The notes under the pieces are model-generated. The model saw nothing but the letters and a program-made list of their open reading frames with translations. It did no database searches and was not told where the DNA came from. Source: Pseudorhodoplanes sp. (GTDB lineage: Bacteria > Pseudomonadota > Alphaproteobacteria > Rhizobiales > Xanthobacteraceae). Taken from it: a stretch of 64,000 bases of DNA. Position 1 is the stretch's first letter, and every line of letters starts with the position of its first letter. Below are positions 44,316-51,578 of the stretch, one piece after another. A program made the position numbers and the translations under genes. Location of the stretch: positions 3,511,730-3,575,729 of the forward strand of contig JAVSMS010000001.1 in assembly GCA_032027085.1 (NCBI GenBank), written 5' to 3'.

Positions 44316-44329
44316 CACCCTCTCCGCCA
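44316..44329 (+). repeat. attR: Attachment site attR
   Basis: Exact 14-nt copy of the tRNA-Ser 3' end (CACCCTCTCCGCCA). No other tRNA sequence accompanies it, so this is the displaced half-site that marks the right boundary of the element. Confidence 0.85.
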
Positions 44330-44548
44330 GTATTTCATCTATCTATTTGTACGGATTCATTTTTTTGCGAGCGAACGGATTTCGCCCCACATTCCGCCCC
44401 CTGTTTTTTTCCCGCTGCGCTCACCATCGGTGCTTCTTCTGCTCGTTGCTGCGCACGCGCTCCATGCACCTGCGCCGAAGCAAGATCTCTCGGCGCGCCA
44501 GGTTGGTGTGGTCGAATGTTGTGATCACGACCGCAAAGGAGCGATCCG

Positions 44549-44744
44549 ATGGCGCACAAGCCTCTCACTCATAAACTGACGCGCGACCAACTCTATGCGC
44601 TCGTGTGGCAATCGCCCGTAGCGACCCTGGCAAAGCAATTCGGCGTCTCCGGCCGCGGTCTTGGCAAGATCTCGCCGGCGCCTGCACGTTCCCGTCCCGC
44701 CACGCGGCTACGGGGCCAGAAGGGCTGCCGATCCTGCACTTTGA
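44549..44744 (+). pseudogene. Frameshifted remnant of a rhizobial KLTRDQLYALVW-type protein
   Basis: The frame starts well (MAHKPLTHKLTRDQLYALVW, then LAKQFGVSGRGLGKI). At about 44672 one extra base shifts it: the continuation RRRLHVPVPPRGYGARRAAD lies in another frame and ends at 44742-44744. Intact relatives in Hyphomicrobiales continue through PVPPRGYWA for several hundred residues, so this is a short decayed 5' fragment. It lies just outside attR. Confidence 0.65.
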
Positions 44745-44807
44745 CCATCAATCCGTGGCTATGTCGTTGAGCCCGGCTGCAGACTGAGGCAGATCGCACG
44801 CGCAGGT

Positions 44808-46097
44808 CTAAATGACGAAAACCGGCGCGAATCCGCCACCCGGCGTTCTGAAGTTCGTTGTCTGGCCTTGGTAGAGGCGGGCCGCGGTGAGCAGCACCTG
44901 ACCGTCATAGACGTAGAGCCGAACGTCAGTCTTTCGGGTCTGCGGCAAACCATCCAGCTTGATCATGCGCTCGCTGGGTGCTGCAAATTCTTGAGCAACG
45001 TATCCACCGCGAGCAATCTCCGCCCACACCCCCTTGGTCACCTTGTCGCCGCGATAGACCGCCTTGCTTCCATGTCCGCCCTCTGGCTTGAAGAACAACC
45101 GCTTCCTAGCCTCCCAAAGACGCTGCGCATTGTCGGGGGTAACAAGCACCGTGCGCGGCACTCCCCCAAGATCCGAAATCAACTCCGCAGGAATCCCCCA
45201 AGCGCGTAGTGCAGCGTGATCAGACAACAGCGACAAGTTACGCTTATCGGCATAAAGCGCATGCACGCGTGGATTCGGCGTGACGACAACAGCGTTATTT
45301 TCATATGCAGCGCGCAGAGCGACGTGTTCAGGACGATTGAGCGCGAAATCAACCAGCCGGTTGTACACCAAATCAATCGGTTCGCTTCCGATGAGTAGCT
45401 GACCGCGCTCATAGCGAAGCATTCCGGCATCGGCAATCACCGCTTCGATGCCGTGTTTCACAAAGACTCGCTGGGCCACGACAAACTCTGGATAGAGATA
45501 CTGCTCCTCGGGCCGATCATCGACGATCGCGATCTTCCGCGGCACGCCACCCCCGCGCTGCAGCACCCACTCACGCTGGAACATATGCAGGACAGCCGCC
45601 TCAAAACCCGCAGCTTCGGATCTGCTCATCGCGACTTCGATTTCGCTGCAGCAGGCCAGTTGTGCCTTGGCCAGCAACGCATTCAAAAAGGCGCCGCCCG
45701 CGTTGGTATTGATTTCGATCAGCTTCGGCCCGTCAGCAGCAAGATGGAAGTCGTAACCCATGAACACGCCACGCGGTCCGAAATCACGTCGCGCAATCTC
45801 AGGGGCCCAAGACAACACGGCATCTTGATAGGCGAGCATTCGGGTCGCGGCTTCAATGGCATTTACGATCCGAACCATCCCCCCGGTGTCTGCCTCCGAC
45901 AGGAAGACCGGAGCATTTGAGAACAGATGCGGCCGCGATTTGATAAAGGTTGCACAGAAGTCCGGATCGCCGACCTCCCGTTCGAGCGCGTGACACAGTG
46001 CGTCTCGGTCGAGCGTAATGCAGAAGCATTCCTGGTTGAGGCGCTCCGAAACCAGGCGGGCTGCAATTTTTGGCAACTGATCAAGTTCTGTTGTCAT
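44808..46097 (-). CDS. Circularly permuted ATP-grasp family protein
   Basis: 429 residues. The metal-binding element FMGYDFHLAADGPKLIEINT (residues 112-131, with Glu128 and Asn130) comes before the ATP-binding elements RLFFKPEGGHGSKAVYRG (333-350) and YVAQEFAAPSERM (366-378). That order is reversed relative to classical ATP-grasp enzymes, as in the glutathionylspermidine-synthase-like permuted group. The C-terminal DVRLYVYDGQVLLTAARLYQ also belongs to this fold. The expected chemistry is ATP-driven ligation of a carboxylate to an amine or thiol, but the substrate is unknown. It lies alone between att-like sequences next to the ars genes. Confidence 0.7.
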   Translation of the reverse strand: MTTELDQLPKIAARLVSERLNQECFCITLDRDALCHALEREVGDPDFCATFIKSRPHLFSNAPVFLSEADTGGMVRIVNAIEAATRMLAYQDAVLSWAPEIARRDFGPRGVFMGYDFHLAADGPKLIEINTNAGGAFLNALLAKAQLACCSEIEVAMSRSEAAGFEAAVLHMFQREWVLQRGGGVPRKIAIVDDRPEEQYLYPEFVVAQRVFVKHGIEAVIADAGMLRYERGQLLIGSEPIDLVYNRLVDFALNRPEHVALRAAYENNAVVVTPNPRVHALYADKRNLSLLSDHAALRAWGIPAELISDLGGVPRTVLVTPDNAQRLWEARKRLFFKPEGGHGSKAVYRGDKVTKGVWAEIARGGYVAQEFAAPSERMIKLDGLPQTRKTDVRLYVYDGQVLLTAARLYQGQTTNFRTPGGGFAPVFVI

Positions 46098-46138
46098 TCA
46101 CGATTGCAATTTTAGCTACAAGACGAGATGCGGCACCA

Positions 46139-46151
46139 CTCTCCGCTACCG
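46139..46151 (+). repeat. 13-nt direct repeat, left of ars block
   Basis: CTCTCCGCTACCG recurs exactly at 48738-48750. Its first eight bases also match part of the tRNA-Ser attachment core. The two copies bracket the ars genes and the broken DUF6428 gene. Confidence 0.4.
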
Positions 46152-46236
46152 AGGCCGCAAGTGAGTTTAGGCGCTCGACGCCGACGGGCTCTTCCGCTTG
46201 AAATGGGATCAACGCCACCCGCTTTGCAAGGTGCTC

Positions 46237-46624
46237 TTAAACTTTTGTATTTGCGCAATCTCCGCAGCCGCACGGGCTCGTGACGCCGTCGTTGACTTCA
46301 AATGTCAACTTGGCTTCGGGGTGAAAGGGAAGCCTCAGCGACCTTACCCATGATCGCCAGAAATTATCCAACCGGTATGTGCTGCCGATTTTGCTCCACG
46401 ATGTCCCATAGCTGAATGAAGGTCTCGTGCCAGCTTTCGGGATTGGCACCGCAGTCTATCGCTTTGAACGCGCCGCATTTTACCTCGGTCACGTGATAGC
46501 TCGGGCGAACATTGCGACCGTTGTACTGAAAAATCAGCTTTTTGCCGCGTTGAACGTCAAGCGTCTCCAAAAGCTGAGCAATCGAAATTTCCGGTGCAGA
46601 TTGGGGCTTGGCGAGTGCGAGCAT
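46237..46624 (-). pseudogene. DUF6428 gene, broken by a stop and a frameshift
   Basis: The frame from 46624 reads as the DUF6428 family found beside arsR genes (NVRPSYHVTEVKCGAFKAID, then NRQHIPVG). A TAA then stands where Lys is expected (GGATAATTT for G-K-F). After FLAIMGKVAEAS the match jumps to another frame (PFHPEAKLTFEVNDGVTSPC) and ends CGCGDCANTKV. Two independent lesions make this a pseudogene. It is divergent from arsR, with the operator between them. Confidence 0.75.
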
Positions 46625-46639
46625 TTGAGGTATCCATAT

Positions 46640-46655
46640 TTCAACATTTGTTGAA
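46640..46655. promoter_or_regulatory. ArsR operator palindrome
   Basis: TTCAACATTTGTTGAA, two perfect 6-nt arms around ATTT, lies between the divergent DUF6428 remnant and arsR, 14 bp before the arsR ATG. ArsR/SmtB repressors bind such AT-rich dyads, so this should be the autoregulated, arsenite-relieved operator of the ars operon. Confidence 0.75.
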
Positions 46656-46669
46656 GTGTAGGATGTTCA

Positions 46670-47029
46670 ATGAACGAGCGTCAAGCAACAACTGCTTTTG
46701 GTGCGCTGTCTCAGGAGACCCGGCTACGGATTGTCCGGCTTCTCGTGCAAGCTGGCACGGATGGAATGGCGGCGGGCGCGATTGCTGAGGCGGTCGATGT
46801 TTCGCCATCCAACGTGTCCTTTCACTTGAAAGACCTGGAACATGCGGGCCTGATCACGGCACGACGTGAAGCGCGCTCGATCATTTATTCTGCGGACTAT
46901 CCTGCCCTCACGGCCATTATCCAATTTTTGATGAAAGATTGCTGCGCGGGTCGCCCTGAGATTTGCGCGCCAGCGTTTGAAAAAGCCTTTTGCCCGCCTG
47001 CCAAAAAAGGAAAGCGCGCTTATGCCTGA
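46670..47029 (+). CDS. arsR: ArsR-family arsenic-responsive repressor
   Basis: 119 residues. The winged helix includes VDVSPSNVSFHLKDLEHAGL and the wing ITARREARSIIYS. The usual ELCVCDL metal site in the recognition region is missing. Cys91, Cys92 and Cys99 near the C-terminus (DCCAGRPEIC) instead resemble the C-terminal arsenite site described for the Acidithiobacillus-type ArsR. It overlaps the arsC start by 8 nt. It should repress its own operon through the palindrome upstream. Confidence 0.92.
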   Translation: MNERQATTAFGALSQETRLRIVRLLVQAGTDGMAAGAIAEAVDVSPSNVSFHLKDLEHAGLITARREARSIIYSADYPALTAIIQFLMKDCCAGRPEICAPAFEKAFCPPAKKGKRAYA

Positions 47030-47549
47030 TCGGGTTTTGAACGTTCTATTTCTTTGCACCGGCAATTCGGCTCGCTCGGTGCTGGCTGAAAGCATTTTGA
47101 ACAGAGTCGGAGCTGGCCGATTTCGGGCATTCAGCGCGGGGGCGCAGCCAAAGGGCGCAGTTCATCCGCAGACGATTGCTCTACTCCAATCTCTGGATTA
47201 TGACGTTTCATCTCTGCGTTCGAAATCTTGGGACGAGTTCGCCAAGGCAGACGCGCCGCCTATCGATTTTATCTTCACCGTTTGCGACAACGCAGCAGGC
47301 GAAGCCTGTCCGGTCTGGCCCGGAAAGCCGATCAGCGCACATTGGGGCATTCCCGATCCGGCTGAAGCTGTCGGCTCCGACGCGGAAGTCGCCCTTGCCT
47401 TCAAAGATGCCTATCGAATGCTGAGACAGCGCATTGAACTGCTGACAGCATTGCCGCTCGAAAAGCTGAACAGAGTTGCGATCCAGAGCCGCCTCCGCGA
47501 AATCGGCCAGATCGAAGGTACTACCTCTCCGCGACCCAATGTAGCATGA
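47022..47549 (+). CDS. arsC: Arsenate reductase, thioredoxin-coupled (LMW phosphatase fold)
   Basis: 175 residues from the ATG at 47022, giving the normal N-terminus. The P-loop LCTGNSARSVLAE holds catalytic Cys12, and Cys88 and Cys96 (FTVCDNAAGEACPVW) form the redox relay typical of thioredoxin-dependent ArsC. HWGIPDPAEA is also conserved. It reduces arsenate to arsenite for export. Overlaps arsR and acr3. Confidence 0.95.
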   Translation: MPDRVLNVLFLCTGNSARSVLAESILNRVGAGRFRAFSAGAQPKGAVHPQTIALLQSLDYDVSSLRSKSWDEFAKADAPPIDFIFTVCDNAAGEACPVWPGKPISAHWGIPDPAEAVGSDAEVALAFKDAYRMLRQRIELLTALPLEKLNRVAIQSRLREIGQIEGTTSPRPNVA

Positions 47550-48616
47550 ACAATTTTGAACGATATCTTTCCGTGTGGGTCGCGCTCTGCATCCTAGTCG
47601 GCGTTGGGCTTGGACACATCGCCCCCGATCTGTTCGCGCTCATAACGAGCGCCGAGATTGCAAAGGTCAATCTGCCGGTGGCTGTGCTGATCTGGCTGAT
47701 GATTATTCCGATGCTTCTCAAAATTGATTTTGGAGCACTTGGACAAGTTCGGGAGCACTGGCGCGGAGTCGGAGTTACGCTGTTTATTAATTGGGCCGTA
47801 AAGCCGTTCTCGATGGCATTACTAGGAAGCTATTTCATCGGCCATCTCTTTGCGCCATTGCTTCCGGCGGATCAGGTACAATCTTACATCGCCGGTTTGA
47901 TCTTATTGGCCGCAGCGCCTTGCACAGCGATGGTGTTTGTTTGGTCAAATCTCTGCGAAGGAGAACCGCACTATACCCTGTCGCAAGTCGCGCTGAATGA
48001 TGTGATTATGGTCTTTCTGTTTGCTCCACTTGTTGGCCTTTTACTCGGAGTCGCCTCGATCACTGTGCCTTGGGCCACGCTACTGCTGTCGGTAGCTCTT
48101 TACATCGTTATTCCCGTCATCATCGCTCAACTTCTCCGCAAATTTCTCCTCGCTGACGGACAACCAAGATTGGATGCCACGCTTAAGGCATTGCAGCCTA
48201 TTTCATTGGTTGCGCTGCTTGCGACGCTCGTTCTTTTGTTCGGCTTCCAAGGAAAGCAGATACTCGAACAGCCGATCGTCATCGCCTTGTTGGCCGTCCC
48301 GATCCTGATCCAAGTCTACTTCAATGCCGGACTAGCCTATTGGCTCAGCCGTCGATTGGGCGTGGCGTGGTGCGTGGCAGCGCCTGCCGCGCTTATTGGA
48401 GCCAGCAATTTCTTTGAATTGGCTGTTGCCGCTGCGATCAGCTTGTTTGGATTGAATTCAGGCGCGGCGCTGGCAACGGTGGTCGGCGTGCTAGTCGAAG
48501 TTCCAGTAATGTTGTCCGTAGTGAAAATCGCGAAAGCCACGCGCGGCTGGTATGAACAGCATACTCCCTCAGTATCATTCTTCAAACAGAACAGAAAAGA
48601 ATGTCCACGCGCTTGA
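47546..48616 (+). CDS. acr3: Arsenite efflux permease, ACR3 family
   Basis: 356 residues with about ten membrane helices. The start overlaps the arsC stop (ATGA). Signature regions of ACR3 include the AAPCTAMVFVWSNLCEGEPH loop with the essential cysteine, LSQVALNDVIMVFLFAP, and FFELAVAAAISLFGLNSGAA. It exports arsenite (and perhaps antimonite) across the inner membrane. Completes a compact arsR-arsC-acr3 detoxification operon. Confidence 0.95.
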   Translation: MNNFERYLSVWVALCILVGVGLGHIAPDLFALITSAEIAKVNLPVAVLIWLMIIPMLLKIDFGALGQVREHWRGVGVTLFINWAVKPFSMALLGSYFIGHLFAPLLPADQVQSYIAGLILLAAAPCTAMVFVWSNLCEGEPHYTLSQVALNDVIMVFLFAPLVGLLLGVASITVPWATLLLSVALYIVIPVIIAQLLRKFLLADGQPRLDATLKALQPISLVALLATLVLLFGFQGKQILEQPIVIALLAVPILIQVYFNAGLAYWLSRRLGVAWCVAAPAALIGASNFFELAVAAAISLFGLNSGAALATVVGVLVEVPVMLSVVKIAKATRGWYEQHTPSVSFFKQNRKECPRA

Positions 48617-48737
48617 TGGTGTTGCACTGGAATTATGACTGATATGGAAGATTTCTATACCTCAAGAATCCTGATGGACGGGGCACCCGCGCCATGCGCA
48701 GTCTCCCGCCACTGGCGGCAGGTATCGTGATCTCAGT

Positions 48738-48750
48738 CTCTCCGCTACCG
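48738..48750 (+). repeat. 13-nt direct repeat, right of ars block
   Basis: Exact copy of 46139-46151 (CTCTCCGCTACCG). It directly abuts the stop codon of the 90-residue backbone gene at 48751, which makes it a plausible right boundary of the accessory segment. Confidence 0.4.
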
Positions 48751-49023
48751 CTAACCCGAATTCGGGCGGCCGTTATAGTGCTCGTGTGACGGCACCTTCA
48801 CCCGCTTGATCGCGTCATAGGGCATCCGCGCGGTGCAGCCGTCACGCCAGTTTTCAAAGCCGTCCTCGAAAAAGCGGAATTCGCCGGTCAGCGTGAGAAT
48901 GTGATCCGAGGCATCCTGGATAATGAGCACACCGGTGCGCGCCACGGCCTCGCGGCACGCGGCGGCAACCTTCTGCCGGCGCCTGCGCAGACGGTAGGGC
49001 TCGAATTGCACAACGTTTGACAT
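48751..49023 (-). CDS. Hypothetical protein (90 aa)
   Basis: Start at the ATG 49023 (MSNVVQFEPYRLRRRRQKVA); the longer frame upstream overlaps the preceding gene and lacks family-like sequence. It is a basic protein with a small mixed alpha/beta second half (LTLTGEFRFFEDGFENWRDG). No named domain. It lies 55 bp after the DUF934 gene on the same strand and may belong to that operon. Confidence 0.6.
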   Translation of the reverse strand: MSNVVQFEPYRLRRRRQKVAAACREAVARTGVLIIQDASDHILTLTGEFRFFEDGFENWRDGCTARMPYDAIKRVKVPSHEHYNGRPNSG

Positions 49024-49078
49024 GCGAGACAAACGCAATCGGGGCCGCACCGGTTCCGCATGCCTCTTCCCCAAAAGG

Positions 49079-49612
49079 TCAGGCCGGAGACCGCTCCTTT
49101 GGTGCAAGCGCGGACATAGCCTTTCCGGCAAGACGCCTGCGGAAAGCGGTCAGGCTGCCGTCGCTTGCCGGCTGGTAAAAGACGCTGAAGCGCGACACTG
49201 CCTCGGCGAAGGCCATGGCGTCGGCGGCCTTCCTGACGTCGAATGAGTTGAAGCCGGCGCGCTGCAAAAACAGAAACTGGTCGCGCAGAATATTGCCGGT
49301 CGCGCGCAGCTCGCCGCGAAAATGATAGCGCTCGCGCAGGATGCGCGCCTGGCTGTAGGCCCGGCCGTCGCGAAAGCTGGGAAAGACCAGAGCAACCAAT
49401 GACAGCCGTTCGATGTAAGGCGCAAGCTCACTGACCGGTCTGTTGTTCGGCCAGACCAGGCCGGTGCGGCCGCTGCGGTTTGCCACCGCGCCGGCGTCGG
49501 CGAGAAGCCGCTCCGCCGAAACGAGCGCGGAGACGCGGTCGGTAATCGGGGCATCGTCTCCCGCGTGCAGATAGGTGTCCTCGACAATCCGGCCGCTGCT
49601 AACGAGTGGCAT
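49079..49612 (-). CDS. DUF934 family protein, sulfite/nitrite reductase accessory
   Basis: 177 residues. DUF934 members occur almost always beside cysI/nirA-type reductases, as here. Conserved parts include VWPNNRPVSELAPYIERLSL, FPSFRDGRAYSQARILRERY and RGELRATGNILRDQFLFLQR. The biochemical role is not known. It overlaps the cysI 3' end by 14 nt. Confidence 0.9.
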   Translation of the reverse strand: MPLVSSGRIVEDTYLHAGDDAPITDRVSALVSAERLLADAGAVANRSGRTGLVWPNNRPVSELAPYIERLSLVALVFPSFRDGRAYSQARILRERYHFRGELRATGNILRDQFLFLQRAGFNSFDVRKAADAMAFAEAVSRFSVFYQPASDGSLTAFRRRLAGKAMSALAPKERSPA

Positions 49613-51257
49613 AAACCCGCTCCTTGAACGGTTCGACGCCGACCCGCTTCACCGTATCGATGAACAATTCGTCCGGCCGGTTGCGCAATTCGACATAGGC
49701 AGCGACCACATCCTCGATCACGTCCGCCACCTCGGCGTAAGACACCGCAGGCCCGAGCAGCGCGCCGAGCTCCGCCTTTTCGTCGGCACGGCCGCCCAGC
49801 GTGATCTGGTAGAATTCCCGGCCGTTCTTTTCGACGCCCAGAATGCCGATATGGCCGACATGGTGATGGCCGCAGGCGTTGATGCAGCCGGAAATGTTGA
49901 TGTGCAGCCGCCCAAGCTCGCGCGCGGAATCGAGATTGCGGAAGCGCCGGGTCAGTTCCTGCACCAGCGGAATCGAGCGGGCATTGGCGAGGCTGCAATA
50001 GTCCAGCCCCGGGCAGGCGATGATGTCGGAGACGAGGCCGACATTCGGCGTCGCCACGCCAATGGCATCGAGCTTGGCCCACAATTCCGGCAGATCGCGC
50101 TGGGCGACATGCGGCAGCACCAGATTCTGCTCGTGGCCGACGCGGATTTCGCCGAATGAATAGGCATCGGCGAGATCGGCAATCGCGTCCATCTGCTCCG
50201 CGGTGGCATCGCCCGGCGGGGTGCCGACCGGCTTCAGCGACAGCGTCACGATCGCATAGCCGGGCACCTTGTGATTGGCAACGGAATTGCCGAGCCAGGT
50301 CCTGAAACGCGGATTGCCGCCGCTCGCGCGCTTCAGCTCCGGCGGATCATCGTCGAGCCGCTCGTAATCGGGATAGCGGAACCGCGTCCTGATGTCGGCA
50401 ATGATCTCCGGATCGAGCGCCAGCGCGCCCTCGCGGATCGCCTGCCATTCCGCTTCGACCTCGGCGGCGAATGTCTCGGCGCCGAGTTCATGCACCAGCA
50501 TCTTGATGCGGGCCTTGTAGATATTGTCGCGCCGTCCGTACTGATTGTAGACGCGCAGAATGGCTTCCACATAACTCAAGAGATCGCGTTTCGGCAGGAA
50601 CGGCTTGATGGTCTTGCCGATGAAGGGCGTGCGGCCGAGCCCGCCGCCCACGACCACTTCGAAGCCGGCCTCCCCCGCCCCGTTCCGGTGCAGCCGCAGG
50701 CCGATATCGTGGATGCGCACCGCGGCGCGGTCGTGCGCGCATGCCGTGACGGCAATCTTGAACTTGCGCGGCAGGAACGAGAATTCGGGATGCAGGGTCG
50801 AATATTGGCGTAGAATCTCGGCCCAGATGCGCGGGTCTTCGACCTCGTCGGGCGCGACGCCGGCCCATTGGTCGGTCGTGATATTGCGCACGCAATTGCC
50901 GCTGGTCTGCATGCCGTGCAGGCCGCCGCGCGCGAGGTCCGCCGTCGCGTCGGGCAGGTCTGCCAGCTTGATCCAGTTGTACTGGATGTTCTGGCGCGTG
51001 GTGAAATGACCATAGCCGCGATCGTAGCGGCGCGCCACATGCGCCAGCGTGCGCAACTGATCCGACGACAATGTGCCGTACGGTATGGCGATGCGCAGCA
51101 TATAGGCGTGCAGTTGCAGATAGACGCCGTTCATCAGCCGCAGCGGCTTGAACTCTTCCTCGGTCAACTGGCCGGACAGCCGACGCCCGACCTGATCGCG
51201 GAATTCGCTGACGCGCTCCTCCAGCAGCGTACGATCGAAGTCGTCGTAAACATACAT
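49599..51257 (-). CDS. cysI: Siroheme-dependent sulfite/nitrite reductase
   Basis: 552 residues. Two ferredoxin-like half domains and two siroheme/4Fe-4S domains are visible, with the ligand cysteines in CPGLDYCSLANARSIPL and ISGCINACGHHHVGHIGILG. The substrate-side basic stretch GYGHFTTRQNIQYNWIKLAD is present. It performs the six-electron reduction of sulfite to sulfide or nitrite to ammonia. The presence of cysG and DUF2849/DUF934 neighbours favours sulfite, but nitrite cannot be excluded. Confidence 0.9.
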   Translation of the reverse strand: MYVYDDFDRTLLEERVSEFRDQVGRRLSGQLTEEEFKPLRLMNGVYLQLHAYMLRIAIPYGTLSSDQLRTLAHVARRYDRGYGHFTTRQNIQYNWIKLADLPDATADLARGGLHGMQTSGNCVRNITTDQWAGVAPDEVEDPRIWAEILRQYSTLHPEFSFLPRKFKIAVTACAHDRAAVRIHDIGLRLHRNGAGEAGFEVVVGGGLGRTPFIGKTIKPFLPKRDLLSYVEAILRVYNQYGRRDNIYKARIKMLVHELGAETFAAEVEAEWQAIREGALALDPEIIADIRTRFRYPDYERLDDDPPELKRASGGNPRFRTWLGNSVANHKVPGYAIVTLSLKPVGTPPGDATAEQMDAIADLADAYSFGEIRVGHEQNLVLPHVAQRDLPELWAKLDAIGVATPNVGLVSDIIACPGLDYCSLANARSIPLVQELTRRFRNLDSARELGRLHINISGCINACGHHHVGHIGILGVEKNGREFYQITLGGRADEKAELGALLGPAVSYAEVADVIEDVVAAYVELRNRPDELFIDTVKRVGVEPFKERVYATR

Positions 51258-51260
51258 GGA

Positions 51261-51578
51261 TCAGATTCCGAACGTGACCGGCAGATCAAAAGTGACGCCG
51301 CGCGCGCGGATGCGCTCGCGCAGATTGCCCGGTTCGATGCGGCCGGCATTCACGTCGACCGGCGCCACATAGGCGCCGACGGCGCCGACATCATCAGCAA
51401 GCGCCTCCGACAACAACTGCGTCGCGGCCGGCACCGTCGACACAACCAGCGCTTCCTCGAGGCTCGTCGACCATGTGCCCTCAGCCGTGCGATAGACCAC
51501 GGCGCCGTCGCTCAGCCGGTTCGCCGTGACGACGACCGGACCGGTGATCTTGAGTTTGCGTTCCAGCGGCGATGTCAT
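51261..51578 (-). CDS. DUF2849 family protein
   Basis: 105 residues from the ATG at 51578, which overlaps the cysG stop by 4 nt. The pattern LKITGPVVVTANRLSDGAVV and YRTAEGTWSTSLEEALVV is characteristic of DUF2849, known only from sulfur/nitrite reductase operons. The role is unknown; an accessory function in siroheme transfer is speculation. The cysI gene follows after 3 bp. Confidence 0.88.
   Translation of the reverse strand: MTSPLERKLKITGPVVVTANRLSDGAVVYRTAEGTWSTSLEEALVVSTVPAATQLLSEALADDVGAVGAYVAPVDVNAGRIEPGNLRERIRARGVTFDLPVTFGI

Larger units (their letters stand above)
22529..44329. mobile_element. Integrated element in tRNA-Ser: reduced prophage or capsid-forming satellite
   Basis: A 21.8-kb segment bounded by the 14-nt att repeats. 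The integrase gene lies at the right end, pointing inward. The right half encodes an AlpA-like regulator, small coupled genes and a complete HK97-type head and packaging set (portal, protease, capsid, HNH, three connectors, small and large terminase) plus one tape-measure gene. I find no tail tube, tail tip, fibre, lysis, repressor or primase gene. The left half holds cargo and two insertion sequences. It is either a decayed prophage or a phage-inducible-island-like satellite, and sequence alone cannot decide. Confidence 0.85.

Noticed and set aside
44335-44568. 77-codon leftward frame next to attR
   Set aside because: It overlaps the start of the frameshifted remnant, which shows family-like sequence on the plus strand.
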